A DNA stretch of 44,269 nt from a virus: IMG/VR virus record IMGVR_UViG_3300044621_001189, positions 1 through 44,269 of that record. The stretch is one strand, 5' to 3'. The notes under the pieces are model-generated. The model saw nothing but the letters and a program-made list of their open reading frames with translations. It did no database searches and was not told the DNA's origin. How positions within the stretch are numbered: the stretch's first letter is position 1; each line of letters begins with the position of its first letter. Below, one piece after another: positions 20,659 to 27,586 of this stretch. Made by a program: the position numbers and the translations under genes.

Positions 20659-20934
20659 ATGAAAAACTTAAAACCAAGCTACTTATGGGCTGTCGTTCTC
20701 ATTGCCTTGTTATGCGCTGCTTGCAACAAGGTTCCGGAAGAAACTAGCCAAACCTCAAACCCAAATGTGAAGGTTGAAAAGCTATTCACGCATGACGGTT
20801 GCACCGTTTATAGATTCTACGATGGCGGGCGCGACCACTATTTTTCAAAGTGCGAGAATGCGAAAACCCAAACAATAAGCGAACAAAGCTGTGGCAGAGG
20901 CTGTGTTAGAGACGAAGTTATTTCTGGTAATTAA
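20659..20934 (+). CDS. small lipoprotein (91 aa)
   Basis: An N-terminal signal MKNLKPSYLWAVVLIALLCA ends in a lipobox-like CAAC (acylated Cys22 expected; Leu at -3 is replaced by Cys). The mature part is Cys-rich (DGCTVYRFYDGG, SKCENAKTQ, SCGRGC) and likely periplasmic with disulfides. TTGGAGTAAG precedes the ATG. It is followed by attC 4. Short phage lipoproteins of this kind often block superinfection, but here this is only inference. Confidence 0.8.
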   Translation: MKNLKPSYLWAVVLIALLCAACNKVPEETSQTSNPNVKVEKLFTHDGCTVYRFYDGGRDHYFSKCENAKTQTISEQSCGRGCVRDEVISGN

Positions 20935-20935
20935 C

Positions 20936-21022
20936 GCATAACGCCAAGTTCAGCGGTGCGCTGACTGAGCAAAATTAAGAACTGATATGGCAACGCATCC
21001 GCGCTGCAACGACTTGTTATAT
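20936..21022 (+). repeat. attC-like recombination site 4 (87 nt)
   Basis: 5' box GCATAAC-GCCAAG and 3' box GTTATAT preceded by CGACTT. Arms CAGCGGTGCG and CGCATCCGCGCTG pair with extra bases in the right arm. The site starts 2 bases after the lipoprotein stop. Confidence 0.85.
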
Positions 21023-21034
21023 TGGAGAGATGAA

Positions 21035-21238
21035 ATGTTTTGCAAACACCAATGGGAAGTGCTTTCAGAAACTACTACAGAAAGCCAGTTTGAACACGCA
21101 ATGAAAGTGGCTCAATCAAGAGGCGCGCAGGGTAGCATCAAAATACCCGGACAAATGAGTTGCGCCGAAAGAAAGCATATTTTAGTTGTTACCTGCAAAA
21201 AATGCGGAAAGATTAAGAGATTTGTTGAAACAATATAA
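21035..21238 (+). CDS. small zinc-binding cassette protein (67 aa)
   Basis: The start at 21035 (MFCKHQWEVLSETTTESQFE) has GGAGAG seven bases upstream. An upstream in-frame ATG lies inside attC 4 and is rejected. An N-terminal CKH and a late CKKCGK give a Cx(H)-CxxC zinc-binding pattern seen in small phage proteins. The C-terminus ends IKRFVETI, and the stop lies in attC 5. Function unknown. Confidence 0.78.
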   Translation: MFCKHQWEVLSETTTESQFEHAMKVAQSRGAQGSIKIPGQMSCAERKHILVVTCKKCGKIKRFVETI

Positions 21239-21318
21239 CGCCGAGATTTGCGGCGCGCATTGCGATAGTAACGACTGGGCGCGACCTACGCCGCGTCCGC
21301 AACATTGACTTGTTATAA
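21233..21318 (+). repeat. attC-like recombination site 5 (86 nt)
   Basis: 5' box ATATAAC-GCCGAG and 3' box GTTATAA preceded by TGACTT. Arms TTGCGG-CGCG and CGCG-T-CCGCAA pair perfectly with a single unpaired T. The stop of the zinc-binding gene is within the 5' box. The clearest attC of the array. Confidence 0.9.
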
Positions 21319-21328
21319 AGGTGCTAAC

Positions 21329-21544
21329 GTGAAAAACAAACAACTAGTTGATCTTGGCAAAAAGATTAAAGCCTTGCGCAAAGCCAGAAAAATGAGCCAA
21401 GAGACTTTGGCTTTTGACTCCAATATTGACCGATCACACATAAGCCGAATTGAGCGCGGTGAGACAAACCCGACTTATTTGATGCTGTACGCAATGGCAC
21501 AAGCGTTTGGTATTTCTGTGCTTGAGATTTTCTTGATTGGGTAG
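21329..21544 (+). CDS. XRE-family regulator cassette (71 aa)
   Basis: The GTG start at 21329 has AAAGGTG upstream; an upstream TTG in frame lies in attC 5 and is rejected. The protein is a typical XRE/Cro HTH: LGKKIKALRKARKMSQETLA, then DRSHISRIERGETNPTYLML and YAMAQAFGISVLEIF. It could control cassette or early-operon expression, or host genes. Flanked by attC 5 and 6. Confidence 0.85.
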   Translation: MKNKQLVDLGKKIKALRKARKMSQETLAFDSNIDRSHISRIERGETNPTYLMLYAMAQAFGISVLEIFLIG

Positions 21545-21546
21545 CT

Positions 21547-21629
21547 TTATAACGCCGAGATTTGCGGCGGCTGGGAATAAACGAACAGGGCGAGATTCTA
21601 ATTCCGTCCGTAATATTGACTGGTTACAT
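21547..21629 (+). repeat. attC-like recombination site 6 (83 nt)
   Basis: 5' box TTATAAC-GCCGAG and 3' box GTTACAT preceded by TGACTG. Arms TTGCGG-CGG and CCG-T-CCGTAA pair with one G-U and an unpaired T. It contains ATTCTAATTCCGTC, shared with site 7. Confidence 0.85.
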
Positions 21630-21662
21630 TTGCATAGCAATTTACTTTTTGGAGTATTGGTG

Positions 21663-21842
21663 ATGCTAAAAGAATTTTTAAAACGGTTATTTTGCAGGCA
21701 CAAGAATATTTATTTTATTCGCAACATTTACGGAGATGAAATAAACCAAGTATCAGACTCAAAAACGTACCGCTCTTGGTGGAAGTGCGCGGATTGCGAT
21801 AAATTTGTTAAGAAAGAAAAGCTGGCTGAAAAGTATTGGTGA
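21663..21842 (+). CDS. small zinc-binding cassette protein (59 aa)
   Basis: The start at 21663 (MLKEFLKRLFCRHKNIYFIR) follows GGAG at 21651; a GTG one codon upstream is possible. CRH near the N-terminus and KCADCDK near the C-terminus give the same Cx(H)...CxxC layout as the protein at 21035, and a Trp pair (SWWKC) precedes the second site. Function unknown. The stop lies 1 base before attC 7. Confidence 0.75.
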   Translation: MLKEFLKRLFCRHKNIYFIRNIYGDEINQVSDSKTYRSWWKCADCDKFVKKEKLAEKYW

Positions 21843-21926
21843 ATGTAACGCCGAGCTAAAGCGCGGCTGAACCAAGCTGCGTAAATGTGAAATTCTAATT
21901 CCGTCGCTTTGAGCGACTTGTTAAGT
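21843..21926 (+). repeat. attC-like recombination site 7 (84 nt)
   Basis: 5' box ATGTAAC-GCCGAG and 3' box GTTAAGT preceded by CGACTT. Arms AAAGCG-CGG and CCG-T-CGCTTT pair perfectly with one unpaired T. Confidence 0.9.
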
Positions 21927-21967
21927 GCAACGCTAACGGTAAAAACTAAACTACGGAGTAGGTGAGA

Positions 21968-22183
21968 ATGAACGTAGGTGAATTGAAAAAATTGTTGGAG
22001 CAATACCCAGATGATATGGAAGTTATACAAGAGATTTATAGTGACTATGGCATGGTTGGTGAAGGTGATTTCTCAGTTGTTAAGGCGGTGCCAAAGCAGG
22101 GGTGGATTATGCGCGACCACCCGACAATGAGCCAAGAGAATAAACTAGCAGCTAGAGAGTATTTGTGTATTGCGGGTAACTAG
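21968..22183 (+). CDS. small conserved phage protein (71 aa)
   Basis: The start at 21968 (MNVGELKKLLEQYPDDMEVI) has ACGGAG nine bases upstream; a GTG two codons before is too close to it. The N-terminus matches the common phage/plasmid pattern LKKLLEQYPDDMEV followed by a short acidic strand. Function unknown. Last gene of the plus-strand operon, followed by terminators, with no attC after it. Confidence 0.8.
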   Translation: MNVGELKKLLEQYPDDMEVIQEIYSDYGMVGEGDFSVVKAVPKQGWIMRDHPTMSQENKLAAREYLCIAGN

Positions 22184-22194
22184 CCACACTTAAC

Positions 22195-22224
22195 AGCGGA
22201 ATAAACGGTCAAGGCCGCTTTTTA
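22195..22224 (+). terminator. possible terminator of plus operon
   Basis: Stem AGCGG/CCGCT with a 15-base loop followed by TTTTT. Weaker than the next one. Confidence 0.45.
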
Positions 22225-22285
22225 CGCAAATCACCTGTATAGATTTCAACAACTTACGCGGGTTTTGTGAAAAAAGCTGGGCAGG

Positions 22286-22309
22286 CCGTATATTTACGGT
22301 TTTTATTTT
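22286..22309 (+). terminator. rho-independent terminator of plus operon
   Basis: CCGTA TATT TACGG followed by TTTTTATTTT. It overlaps the 3' end of the convergent Rz gene by 7 bases and separates the two converging transcripts. Confidence 0.65.
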
Positions 22310-22791
22310 GGTTGGCAAAAATCAGGATGCGATCTGGCTGCAACTTCGGACTGCAACCCCTGAATCATCCAAAGCGCCTTTTTCTGAGCTTCGATCAAAC
22401 GGTAATAATCTGATCCGTTAATTTCTGCAAATCCGGCGCTGGTTGCATTAGATCCTGCGGCGCTGGTGGCGGCACCGGACACTGGGCAGGTGGATTTGAT
22501 GCGCACCCGAGGAACACAAGACTTATCAGCGATGCAAGCGTGAAGTTTTTCCAGTTCTTTGGCATTTTCGTTGGCTCTCTGTTGTGATTCGATTGCGCGC
22601 TCGCTTGCAGCTTTTGATTCTGCGCGTTCTTTCGCTATCAGCGCTTCGCCAGCTTCGATTTCAGCTTGTTTCGCCTCAATCTCTACCGCTAGCCGCCCAT
22701 TAGCCTGTATCTGCTTGTAAAGGCCATAGGAGGCCAATGCAAGCGACACAGTTAAAGCTCCTGCAGTGATCAATAGCGGCTTTGCTAGCAT
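22303..22791 (-). CDS. Rz: Rz-like inner-membrane spanin (162 aa)
   Basis: The N-terminal transmembrane anchor (LLITAGALTVSLALASYGLY, residues 6-25) is followed by a long charged coiled coil (residues about 30-85: AVEIEAKQAEIEAGEALIAK). The periplasmic C-terminus has several Cys (ACIADKSC, CPVS). This is the i-spanin layout: with Rz1 it fuses inner and outer membranes at lysis. The start overlaps the adhesin gene stop. Last gene of the late operon. Confidence 0.9.
   Translation of the reverse strand: MLAKPLLITAGALTVSLALASYGLYKQIQANGRLAVEIEAKQAEIEAGEALIAKERAESKAASERAIESQQRANENAKELEKLHACIADKSCVPRVRIKSTCPVSGAATSAAGSNATSAGFAEINGSDYYRLIEAQKKALWMIQGLQSEVAARSHPDFCQPK
22395..22565 (-). CDS. Rz1: Rz1-like outer-membrane spanin lipoprotein, nested in Rz
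   Basis: I read this 56-aa frame in the +1 frame inside Rz, starting MPKNWKNFTLASLISLVFLG. The lipobox LVFLGC predicts acylation at Cys21, and the mature protein is Pro-rich (CPVPPPAPQDLMQPAPD), the classical Rz1 pattern. It is entirely embedded in Rz, as in lambda. It pairs with Rz across the periplasm. Confidence 0.9.
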   Translation of the reverse strand: MPKNWKNFTLASLISLVFLGCASNPPAQCPVPPPAPQDLMQPAPDLQKLTDQIITV

Positions 22792-23972
22792 AGACCCACC
22801 GAAGTTAGGCCGATTTGTGTTAGGCCGGTTGATGTGAGTCCGACTGATGTTAGGCCTTTTACGCTGACAATTGAGCCGTTAAGCAGCGTGATATCGAATA
22901 GATACGCATTGCCCGAAGTAGCGCCAGATGACGGGATAAACGTAGCGCTAAACGTGCCGCCTGCTGGGTCACTTGTCCACGATGTATCAGCATTAACCGT
23001 GAGGGTAGAGACTTGGTTTGTTCGGTAGTAAAACGTGCCGCCGTTTACGGTGTGCCCATTGGCTGCTAAGTGATACCCAATCAGATTAGGGTCATCAGTA
23101 ATTGCGCCGCTAAAAGTCACTTGAGCATAGTTTGCTGGCTTAGTGAGAGTCTGCGTTGCTGATGCTGATTCTGCACCACGGGTGCATGTAAAAGTGACTG
23201 TATTGTCTACGACCGGATAAGCGCCACCCTCCACCCACCCGCTTACAGTTACGGTCGTGGAGCTAGCATCGCCTGCTGTAATTGCACACGTAACACCTGA
23301 TCTGTTTGTTGTTACGCTGGTTACCGCTCCGGTAAATCCTGTGTGCGCGATGACTACGCCGGTTTGGCCTACTGTGATTGGGTTGCCGCTGTTGATGCTT
23401 GTGATTGTTTGTGCGGCGGTGAACTCGCTTTCCATATTGCGCAATAGGCCTAATCGGCTGATCGCTGCCGCGTAGATCGGCGTGTAGCTAGTGTCGTTAA
23501 AATTAGAGCCAATTTGTGACCCATTTACCCAGAGGCTTATTACTCCACCGGTTTCCCAGCGAATCTCTCTTACTTGATTATCTGCGTGAGTCTGTGTGAT
23601 TGACGAGCCGACTTGCGCACCGAGTTGACTGTTTACAACTTTAAATAAACGGGTGTTGCCTGTTCCGTCACTGGTCAACGCGACATAGCCATTATCGCTA
23701 GCATCTAAAAGTGCTGGTCCATTTGAGCTGCCGTTGGTAACACCAAGCGTTACCCTTGATCGTCTTACGCCGCCGGTCAGTATTGTGTCGTCGCGAAAAA
23801 CCGCATTAGAACTATTTGCCGATCTGAAGTATTTAACCGCACCAACATCGACGATCACAATATCGGATGAACCAGCAGGCTTTGTGTAACCGCTTAAATT
23901 ATCAGGAGCAGACCCAATTATGTAAGGCGATGAGGCAGTTAAACTATTAAAATTTAATGTTTTTGTTGGCAT
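22785..23972 (-). CDS. Ig-like/lectin-like adhesin or tail-spike accessory (395 aa)
   Basis: An N-terminal beta-rich part (residues about 1-200) with SLWVNGSQIGSNFND resembles a concanavalin-like domain, and an Ig-like module follows (GQTGVVIAHTGFTGAVTSVT, residues about 202-280). A third beta-rich module follows, and the C-terminus is a short repeat, GLTSVGLTSTGLTQIGLTSV then GLC. There is no signal peptide. It lies between the beta-helix protein and the spanins, in the position of a receptor-binding or virion-decorating protein (inference). The start overlaps the previous stop (TAATG). Confidence 0.7.
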   Translation of the reverse strand: MPTKTLNFNSLTASSPYIIGSAPDNLSGYTKPAGSSDIVIVDVGAVKYFRSANSSNAVFRDDTILTGGVRRSRVTLGVTNGSSNGPALLDASDNGYVALTSDGTGNTRLFKVVNSQLGAQVGSSITQTHADNQVREIRWETGGVISLWVNGSQIGSNFNDTSYTPIYAAAISRLGLLRNMESEFTAAQTITSINSGNPITVGQTGVVIAHTGFTGAVTSVTTNRSGVTCAITAGDASSTTVTVSGWVEGGAYPVVDNTVTFTCTRGAESASATQTLTKPANYAQVTFSGAITDDPNLIGYHLAANGHTVNGGTFYYRTNQVSTLTVNADTSWTSDPAGGTFSATFIPSSGATSGNAYLFDITLLNGSIVSVKGLTSVGLTSTGLTQIGLTSVGLC

Positions 23973-25480
23973 TATTTACCTACCTGCGCGCCGCGCTTGT
24001 ACAGATATGCGATGTATGATGATGATAGCCACCCTTGACTGTCTACTACCCCGCTAGTGCCGCTACACTCAGCCCTAACTGATGTAAAGCCTACGCTAGC
24101 AGCCGCTACACCTCCGTCAGTGTTTTGAATTACATTACTGTCGAAATATGTGCGCCGCACAGCAGTTGGAGTGCCGCCCTCGTCCCAGTTGAATGACTGC
24201 ACTTTTCCGCCGATAATTGTGTTTCTCTGAACATAGACGTTAGCTGTAATCGAAAAACCACCGTTCGAAGCGCGATTGCTCAGCAAAGCGTTTCCGCCGT
24301 TGCATCGCACAAAATTATTTGCTACGAGCGCGGTAAATTGTGTTCCATATGTAGCGGCTCCGTATGGGTAAAGTATCCCTTCTGTGCCGCCGCTCACTGT
24401 AGGGTTATCAAATTTATTAAAGCTGATCTCTATGTCGTTTACACCAGATTTTGGGAACCACAACGGTTGTAGTAAAGCTGTTCTCATCGGGTCTGTCACA
24501 ACAAACTCATCGCGCTCTGATAGATAATTATCTACAGAGTACAAATCCATCACCGCAACTTCCACATCCTCGAAATAATTCTGACTTGCACCAATGTTTT
24601 GCCGGAAAACGCCGCCACTTCCAGTAGAGCAGTAGCAAGACTGATTATCCGTACCGCCAGATATACCTATATCGACAAATCTGTTTTTCCAGTGGAAAAG
24701 GTTATTGACATTATCGTTTGTTTGGATAACACCCTCGTAAGACTGGGTAAACCCGCTCCATTGGATTCCAGTTAAAAATCTATATGACCCGTGATCATGG
24801 AATCTGCACTGGAAAACTGGCGGGGAATCAGCGGGGAATCCACCTATGTTTCGTGTGTGGTACTGAGGGTAAAGTTGCACAGCAGTAGCTGGATAATTGC
24901 CACCGCGCAGCAACAAAACCTTATTTTGAGATGGAGAAAGCGTAGTGTCGCCCAAATACGTGTTTGCCCATGAAATAGTGTTATTTGGGTCTGACCCACT
25001 GCCGTTACCGGTGCCGGATACGCTGCCAAACAAATGCGCACCCGTACCACATATATGCTGCCAGCGGAACGTTTGCCAGCTAGTTTGATCAAAAACATCT
25101 ACAACAATGTTATACGTGCCCGCTACTGGATTTGGCCAGTAGAGATTCCCTGCCTCGCCTTGTTGATAGTCGCCGTTACCGTCTGGAGCCGCGTTTCCTA
25201 TTGTCATTCCGGCGGGGGCTTGCCGTAAGACCCAATACCGCTGACCAGCTCCGTACATCACGCGCACAGGGCAACTCCAAGGAACAGACGGGTAGCTGCA
25301 CTTATGCCACGATATTAGCGGGGTATTCGCGTCTTCAATAGGCCATACTTTGCGCATCGGCTTAACGGCAGCAAGCCAATTTGACGAAGGAAAAACGGCA
25401 GAGCTTGGTATTTGCACATAAGTCGGGTCTAGAAGCCCAGTCGCTGGGTTTACTAGCCCAGTCATACTAAAAGCTGTCAT
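23972..25480 (-). CDS. beta-helix tailspike-like protein (502 aa)
   Basis: A 502-aa protein. The N-terminus has SFMTGL-like short repeats (MTGLVNPATGLLDPTY) and an Ig-like part (VAGTYNIVVDVFDQTSWQTF). From about residue 150, Gly/Asn/Ser-rich repeating beta turns (NYFEDVEVAVMDLYSVDNYL, NDIEISFNKFDNPTVSGGTE, NNFVRCNGGNALLSNRASNG) fit a right-handed parallel beta-helix. Such folds act as tailspikes or depolymerases binding or cleaving surface polysaccharide. Catalytic residues cannot be assigned. It lies between endolysin and adhesin. Confidence 0.75.
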   Translation of the reverse strand: MTAFSMTGLVNPATGLLDPTYVQIPSSAVFPSSNWLAAVKPMRKVWPIEDANTPLISWHKCSYPSVPWSCPVRVMYGAGQRYWVLRQAPAGMTIGNAAPDGNGDYQQGEAGNLYWPNPVAGTYNIVVDVFDQTSWQTFRWQHICGTGAHLFGSVSGTGNGSGSDPNNTISWANTYLGDTTLSPSQNKVLLLRGGNYPATAVQLYPQYHTRNIGGFPADSPPVFQCRFHDHGSYRFLTGIQWSGFTQSYEGVIQTNDNVNNLFHWKNRFVDIGISGGTDNQSCYCSTGSGGVFRQNIGASQNYFEDVEVAVMDLYSVDNYLSERDEFVVTDPMRTALLQPLWFPKSGVNDIEISFNKFDNPTVSGGTEGILYPYGAATYGTQFTALVANNFVRCNGGNALLSNRASNGGFSITANVYVQRNTIIGGKVQSFNWDEGGTPTAVRRTYFDSNVIQNTDGGVAAASVGFTSVRAECSGTSGVVDSQGWLSSSYIAYLYKRGAQVGK

Positions 25481-26106
25481 CAGTTAAGCTCCTGTGCGCG
25501 GGCGAGGCGTGCTTTGCGATCATCCAAGCCCTTTATTCCGCCGTTTATGATTCGCGTCTGTGCCTCGAAATTAGGCGCCTTTCCGCACTTGTTTTTAACC
25601 CAAAACCAAACCGCCACGCGTGCGGCGCAATCAATTCCGCTTATCATGTCGGGATTATCCATGCACCGAATTCCAAGCGCTTCTTGTGCTGCTTGGTAGT
25701 TTGATTTGCCGGTCAGCTGGATAATTCCGCGCCCACGATATTTCCACCCCTCTCCAGATTCCGGCGATCCGTTGCCCATGCGATTGGCGTATACATAATT
25801 ACCAATTAACTCAGGATTGCGGGCGATTTTAACGGCCAATTCATTGGGCGATTTGTCCGCCATTGCGAACCGGTTTGGCCATGTGCGCGCCAAGCCTTCA
25901 GCGCTGTAATTCAGGTTTTCAATCAACCGACGAAAGCCGCCAGACTCATGCGCGCATTGGGCGCAAAATTCTGCAATCTCTTTGGGGTCGGTGATGCCAT
26001 TCTCTGGCAATAGTTTTGACAGCGGCAAATAGACCGCTTGCGCGCCTGCAGTAGATTCTGTTTTATCGCATACTGCAAAAAGGATTTTTTTCAGTTGCTC
26101 ACTCAC
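25480..26106 (-). CDS. GH19 (chitinase-class) endolysin
   Basis: The GTG start at 26106 is chosen because AGGGGCGAAGA precedes it and it overlaps the previous stop (GTGAGTGA). The protein has 208 aa. The GH19 fold is marked by CAHESGGFRRLIENLNYSAE (catalytic Glu54), RTWPNRF, the second acid in SGEGWKYRGRGIIQLTGKSN (Glu119), and INGG near the end. No signal peptide. It hydrolyses peptidoglycan at lysis, with a holin from the adjacent membrane proteins for export. Confidence 0.9.
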   Translation of the reverse strand: MSEQLKKILFAVCDKTESTAGAQAVYLPLSKLLPENGITDPKEIAEFCAQCAHESGGFRRLIENLNYSAEGLARTWPNRFAMADKSPNELAVKIARNPELIGNYVYANRMGNGSPESGEGWKYRGRGIIQLTGKSNYQAAQEALGIRCMDNPDMISGIDCAARVAVWFWVKNKCGKAPNFEAQTRIINGGIKGLDDRKARLARAQELN

Positions 26107-26407
26107 TCTTCGCCCCTGTTTTTCTGATTGCGGCCTTATCAACAAGATAGCCGGTTGTGACTGCGGCTAGAACAAGCCCAGCGATAATTTGGAGTGTGTC
26201 GGCGGCAATGCGCACGATATCAACCTGATCGCGCCCGCTTGATGCTAAGACTGATGCGGTGATTACTCCGCCAAGACCAAGCATAACCCCACACAAAACT
26301 GTTACAGCCAAGGCAAGGCCGAAACGTTTAACGCTCGGGCGCCCGCTTTGCGAATCTTCCACAAAGTCGCCAAGCCAGAGAATGAATTGCTCAGCCTTCT
26401 CTCTCAT
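26099..26407 (-). CDS. two-helix membrane protein, holin candidate (102 aa)
   Basis: The start at 26407 (MREKAEQFILWLGDFVEDSQ) overlaps the end of the previous gene. There are two transmembrane segments: FGLALAVTVLCGVMLGLGGV (about 28-50) and ADTLQIIAGLVLAAVTTGYL (about 67-88), with a charged tail. Immediately upstream of the endolysin and of holin size, but the family is not recognised. Confidence 0.7.
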   Translation of the reverse strand: MREKAEQFILWLGDFVEDSQSGRPSVKRFGLALAVTVLCGVMLGLGGVITASVLASSGRDQVDIVRIAADTLQIIAGLVLAAVTTGYLVDKAAIRKTGAKSE

Positions 26408-26705
26408 CAGTTGCCCGCCTTTTGTGGTTAGCTTCGCGTTGTGCGGCTTCAAGCTGGAGTTGCAAGATTTTTGTTTCTAAGTCGAGCTTCTTTGTGTTTT
26501 TCCGCCAATACTGGATCATGACAATTGACAGGATTCCGCCAACAAGCGACACGCCCTTGCCTATGTCATCTGGGATCATCCCAACAAACGATGCAAAGCC
26601 GCTAGCGACCGTCCCCAGTGCTGTCGCGCCCGCAACCTTTGCGCTTGCAGCGGCGTCGATTAAACGACTCAACGGCGCAAAGTCCGATAAGGAGCGCGGA
26701 ACCAA
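26391..26705 (-). CDS. small membrane protein with cytoplasmic coiled tail, holin candidate (104 aa)
   Basis: A 104-aa protein with moderately hydrophobic N-terminal helices (SAKVAGATALGTVASGFASF; GVSLVGGILSIVMIQYWRKN) and a long charged C-terminal helix (LDLETKILQLQLEAAQREAN). This is a class II holin-like layout. It overlaps the next membrane protein by 17 bp. Which of the three neighbouring membrane proteins is the holin cannot be decided here. Confidence 0.7.
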   Translation of the reverse strand: MVPRSLSDFAPLSRLIDAAASAKVAGATALGTVASGFASFVGMIPDDIGKGVSLVGGILSIVMIQYWRKNTKKLDLETKILQLQLEAAQREANHKRRATDEREG

Positions 26706-27088
26706 GTAGGCACACGCTTATTATTATTACCGTCATCATCTGTTCCAACCATTGCCGCTCCGAATATTCCCGCCAGCCCAATTATAGCAAGCTCAGCAAT
26801 GTAAGCAGTCAGCTGTAATGTCGTGTAATGTACTGCGGCGAAAATTTCGGCACGTAAACCCCAATTTGCGGCTATGTAGCAGTTTGTCGCTATCAATCCA
26901 AGCTCAATAATCGCTATTGCATAAGAGTAAATGCTACGCGATAGGCTCATCATGACTATGATCAACGCGAAAGACCTGTAAGCATTTTCGCGCAAATTTG
27001 CCAGCTCTGTATAAGCCCCGTCGTAGTAAACTGGGAAATTAAAGCACAGCAAAATAGCAAGCAAAGCGATAGCAATACGTATCAACAT
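26669..27088 (-). CDS. polytopic membrane protein in the lysis cassette (139 aa)
   Basis: About four hydrophobic segments: IRIAIALLAILLCFNFPVYY at the N-terminus (preceded by MLI), RSFALIIVMMSLS, IAIIELGLIATNCYIAANWG, and YIAELAIIGLAGIFGAAMVG, ending in a basic tail. It overlaps the next gene by 37 bp. Function unknown; a lysis or lysis-timing role is possible from its context. Confidence 0.75.
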   Translation of the reverse strand: MLIRIAIALLAILLCFNFPVYYDGAYTELANLRENAYRSFALIIVMMSLSRSIYSYAIAIIELGLIATNCYIAANWGLRAEIFAAVHYTTLQLTAYIAELAIIGLAGIFGAAMVGTDDDGNNNKRVPTWFRAPYRTLRR

Positions 27089-27092
27089 AAAA

Positions 27093-27155
27093 TTACTTCG
27101 GCTTTTTTACAGTTGGCTTTGATTGCGGTTTGATTGGTTTTGATTTTGTGGCCAT
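27093..27155 (-). CDS. 20-aa Lys/Pro-rich micropeptide
   Basis: The frame MATKSKPIKPQSKPTVKKPK is preceded by AGGAGTAAGTC at ideal spacing and fits exactly between its neighbours. A highly basic KP-rich peptide of unknown role. Confidence 0.55.
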   Translation of the reverse strand: MATKSKPIKPQSKPTVKKPK

Positions 27156-27164
27156 GACTTACTC

Positions 27165-27584
27165 CTAAAGTGGTACGCCTTGAATGATTATTTCTTTTCT
27201 GCCTTCAGCCAAAATACCCAGAGCTTCAAAACATATCAGGCTTGGGTAAGTTAGTTCGTCGTCGGTATCTATGCCTCTGCCCTCACCGCTCGTTGCCTCT
27301 GTAAACGCATTGAATACAGTGCGCAAGAAAGTGCGGTAAGTAATTGCAAGCCCAATCGCCGCTGCAGGAACGTCCAAGCTAACAGGGCTATCTGGCACCT
27401 GATATGACATGTTGTTGATGTTAGCGCGAAGCTCATCGATGATGAATGGCTCATCTGGCAAAAATAATCTGCGCCACTCAATCGCGCTTATTCCGCGTGT
27501 TTTGTGTGTAGGCGCTGGAGGTGGTGAAACCCACTCAGTAATAGTCGCGCCGTTTTCTAATTGCGTCTCAATGTATTCGCCCAT
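27165..27584 (-). CDS. hypothetical late protein (139 aa)
   Basis: A 139-aa soluble protein beginning MGEYIETQLENGATITEWVS, with SAIEWRRLFLPDEPFIIDEL in the middle. The segment after WRRLF resembles small tail-fibre assembly or tail-associated proteins, but I cannot name a family. It lies just downstream of the tail-fibre and 153-aa genes, 2 bases from the latter's stop. Confidence 0.72.
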   Translation of the reverse strand: MGEYIETQLENGATITEWVSPPPAPTHKTRGISAIEWRRLFLPDEPFIIDELRANINNMSYQVPDSPVSLDVPAAAIGLAITYRTFLRTVFNAFTEATSGEGRGIDTDDELTYPSLICFEALGILAEGRKEIIIQGVPL

Positions 27585-27586
27585 GA

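Noticed and set aside
22191-22224. An eighth attC after the last small gene
   Set aside because: It has an ACTTAAC box at the left, but no GTTRRRY box follows; the hairpin with T-run is better explained as a terminator.
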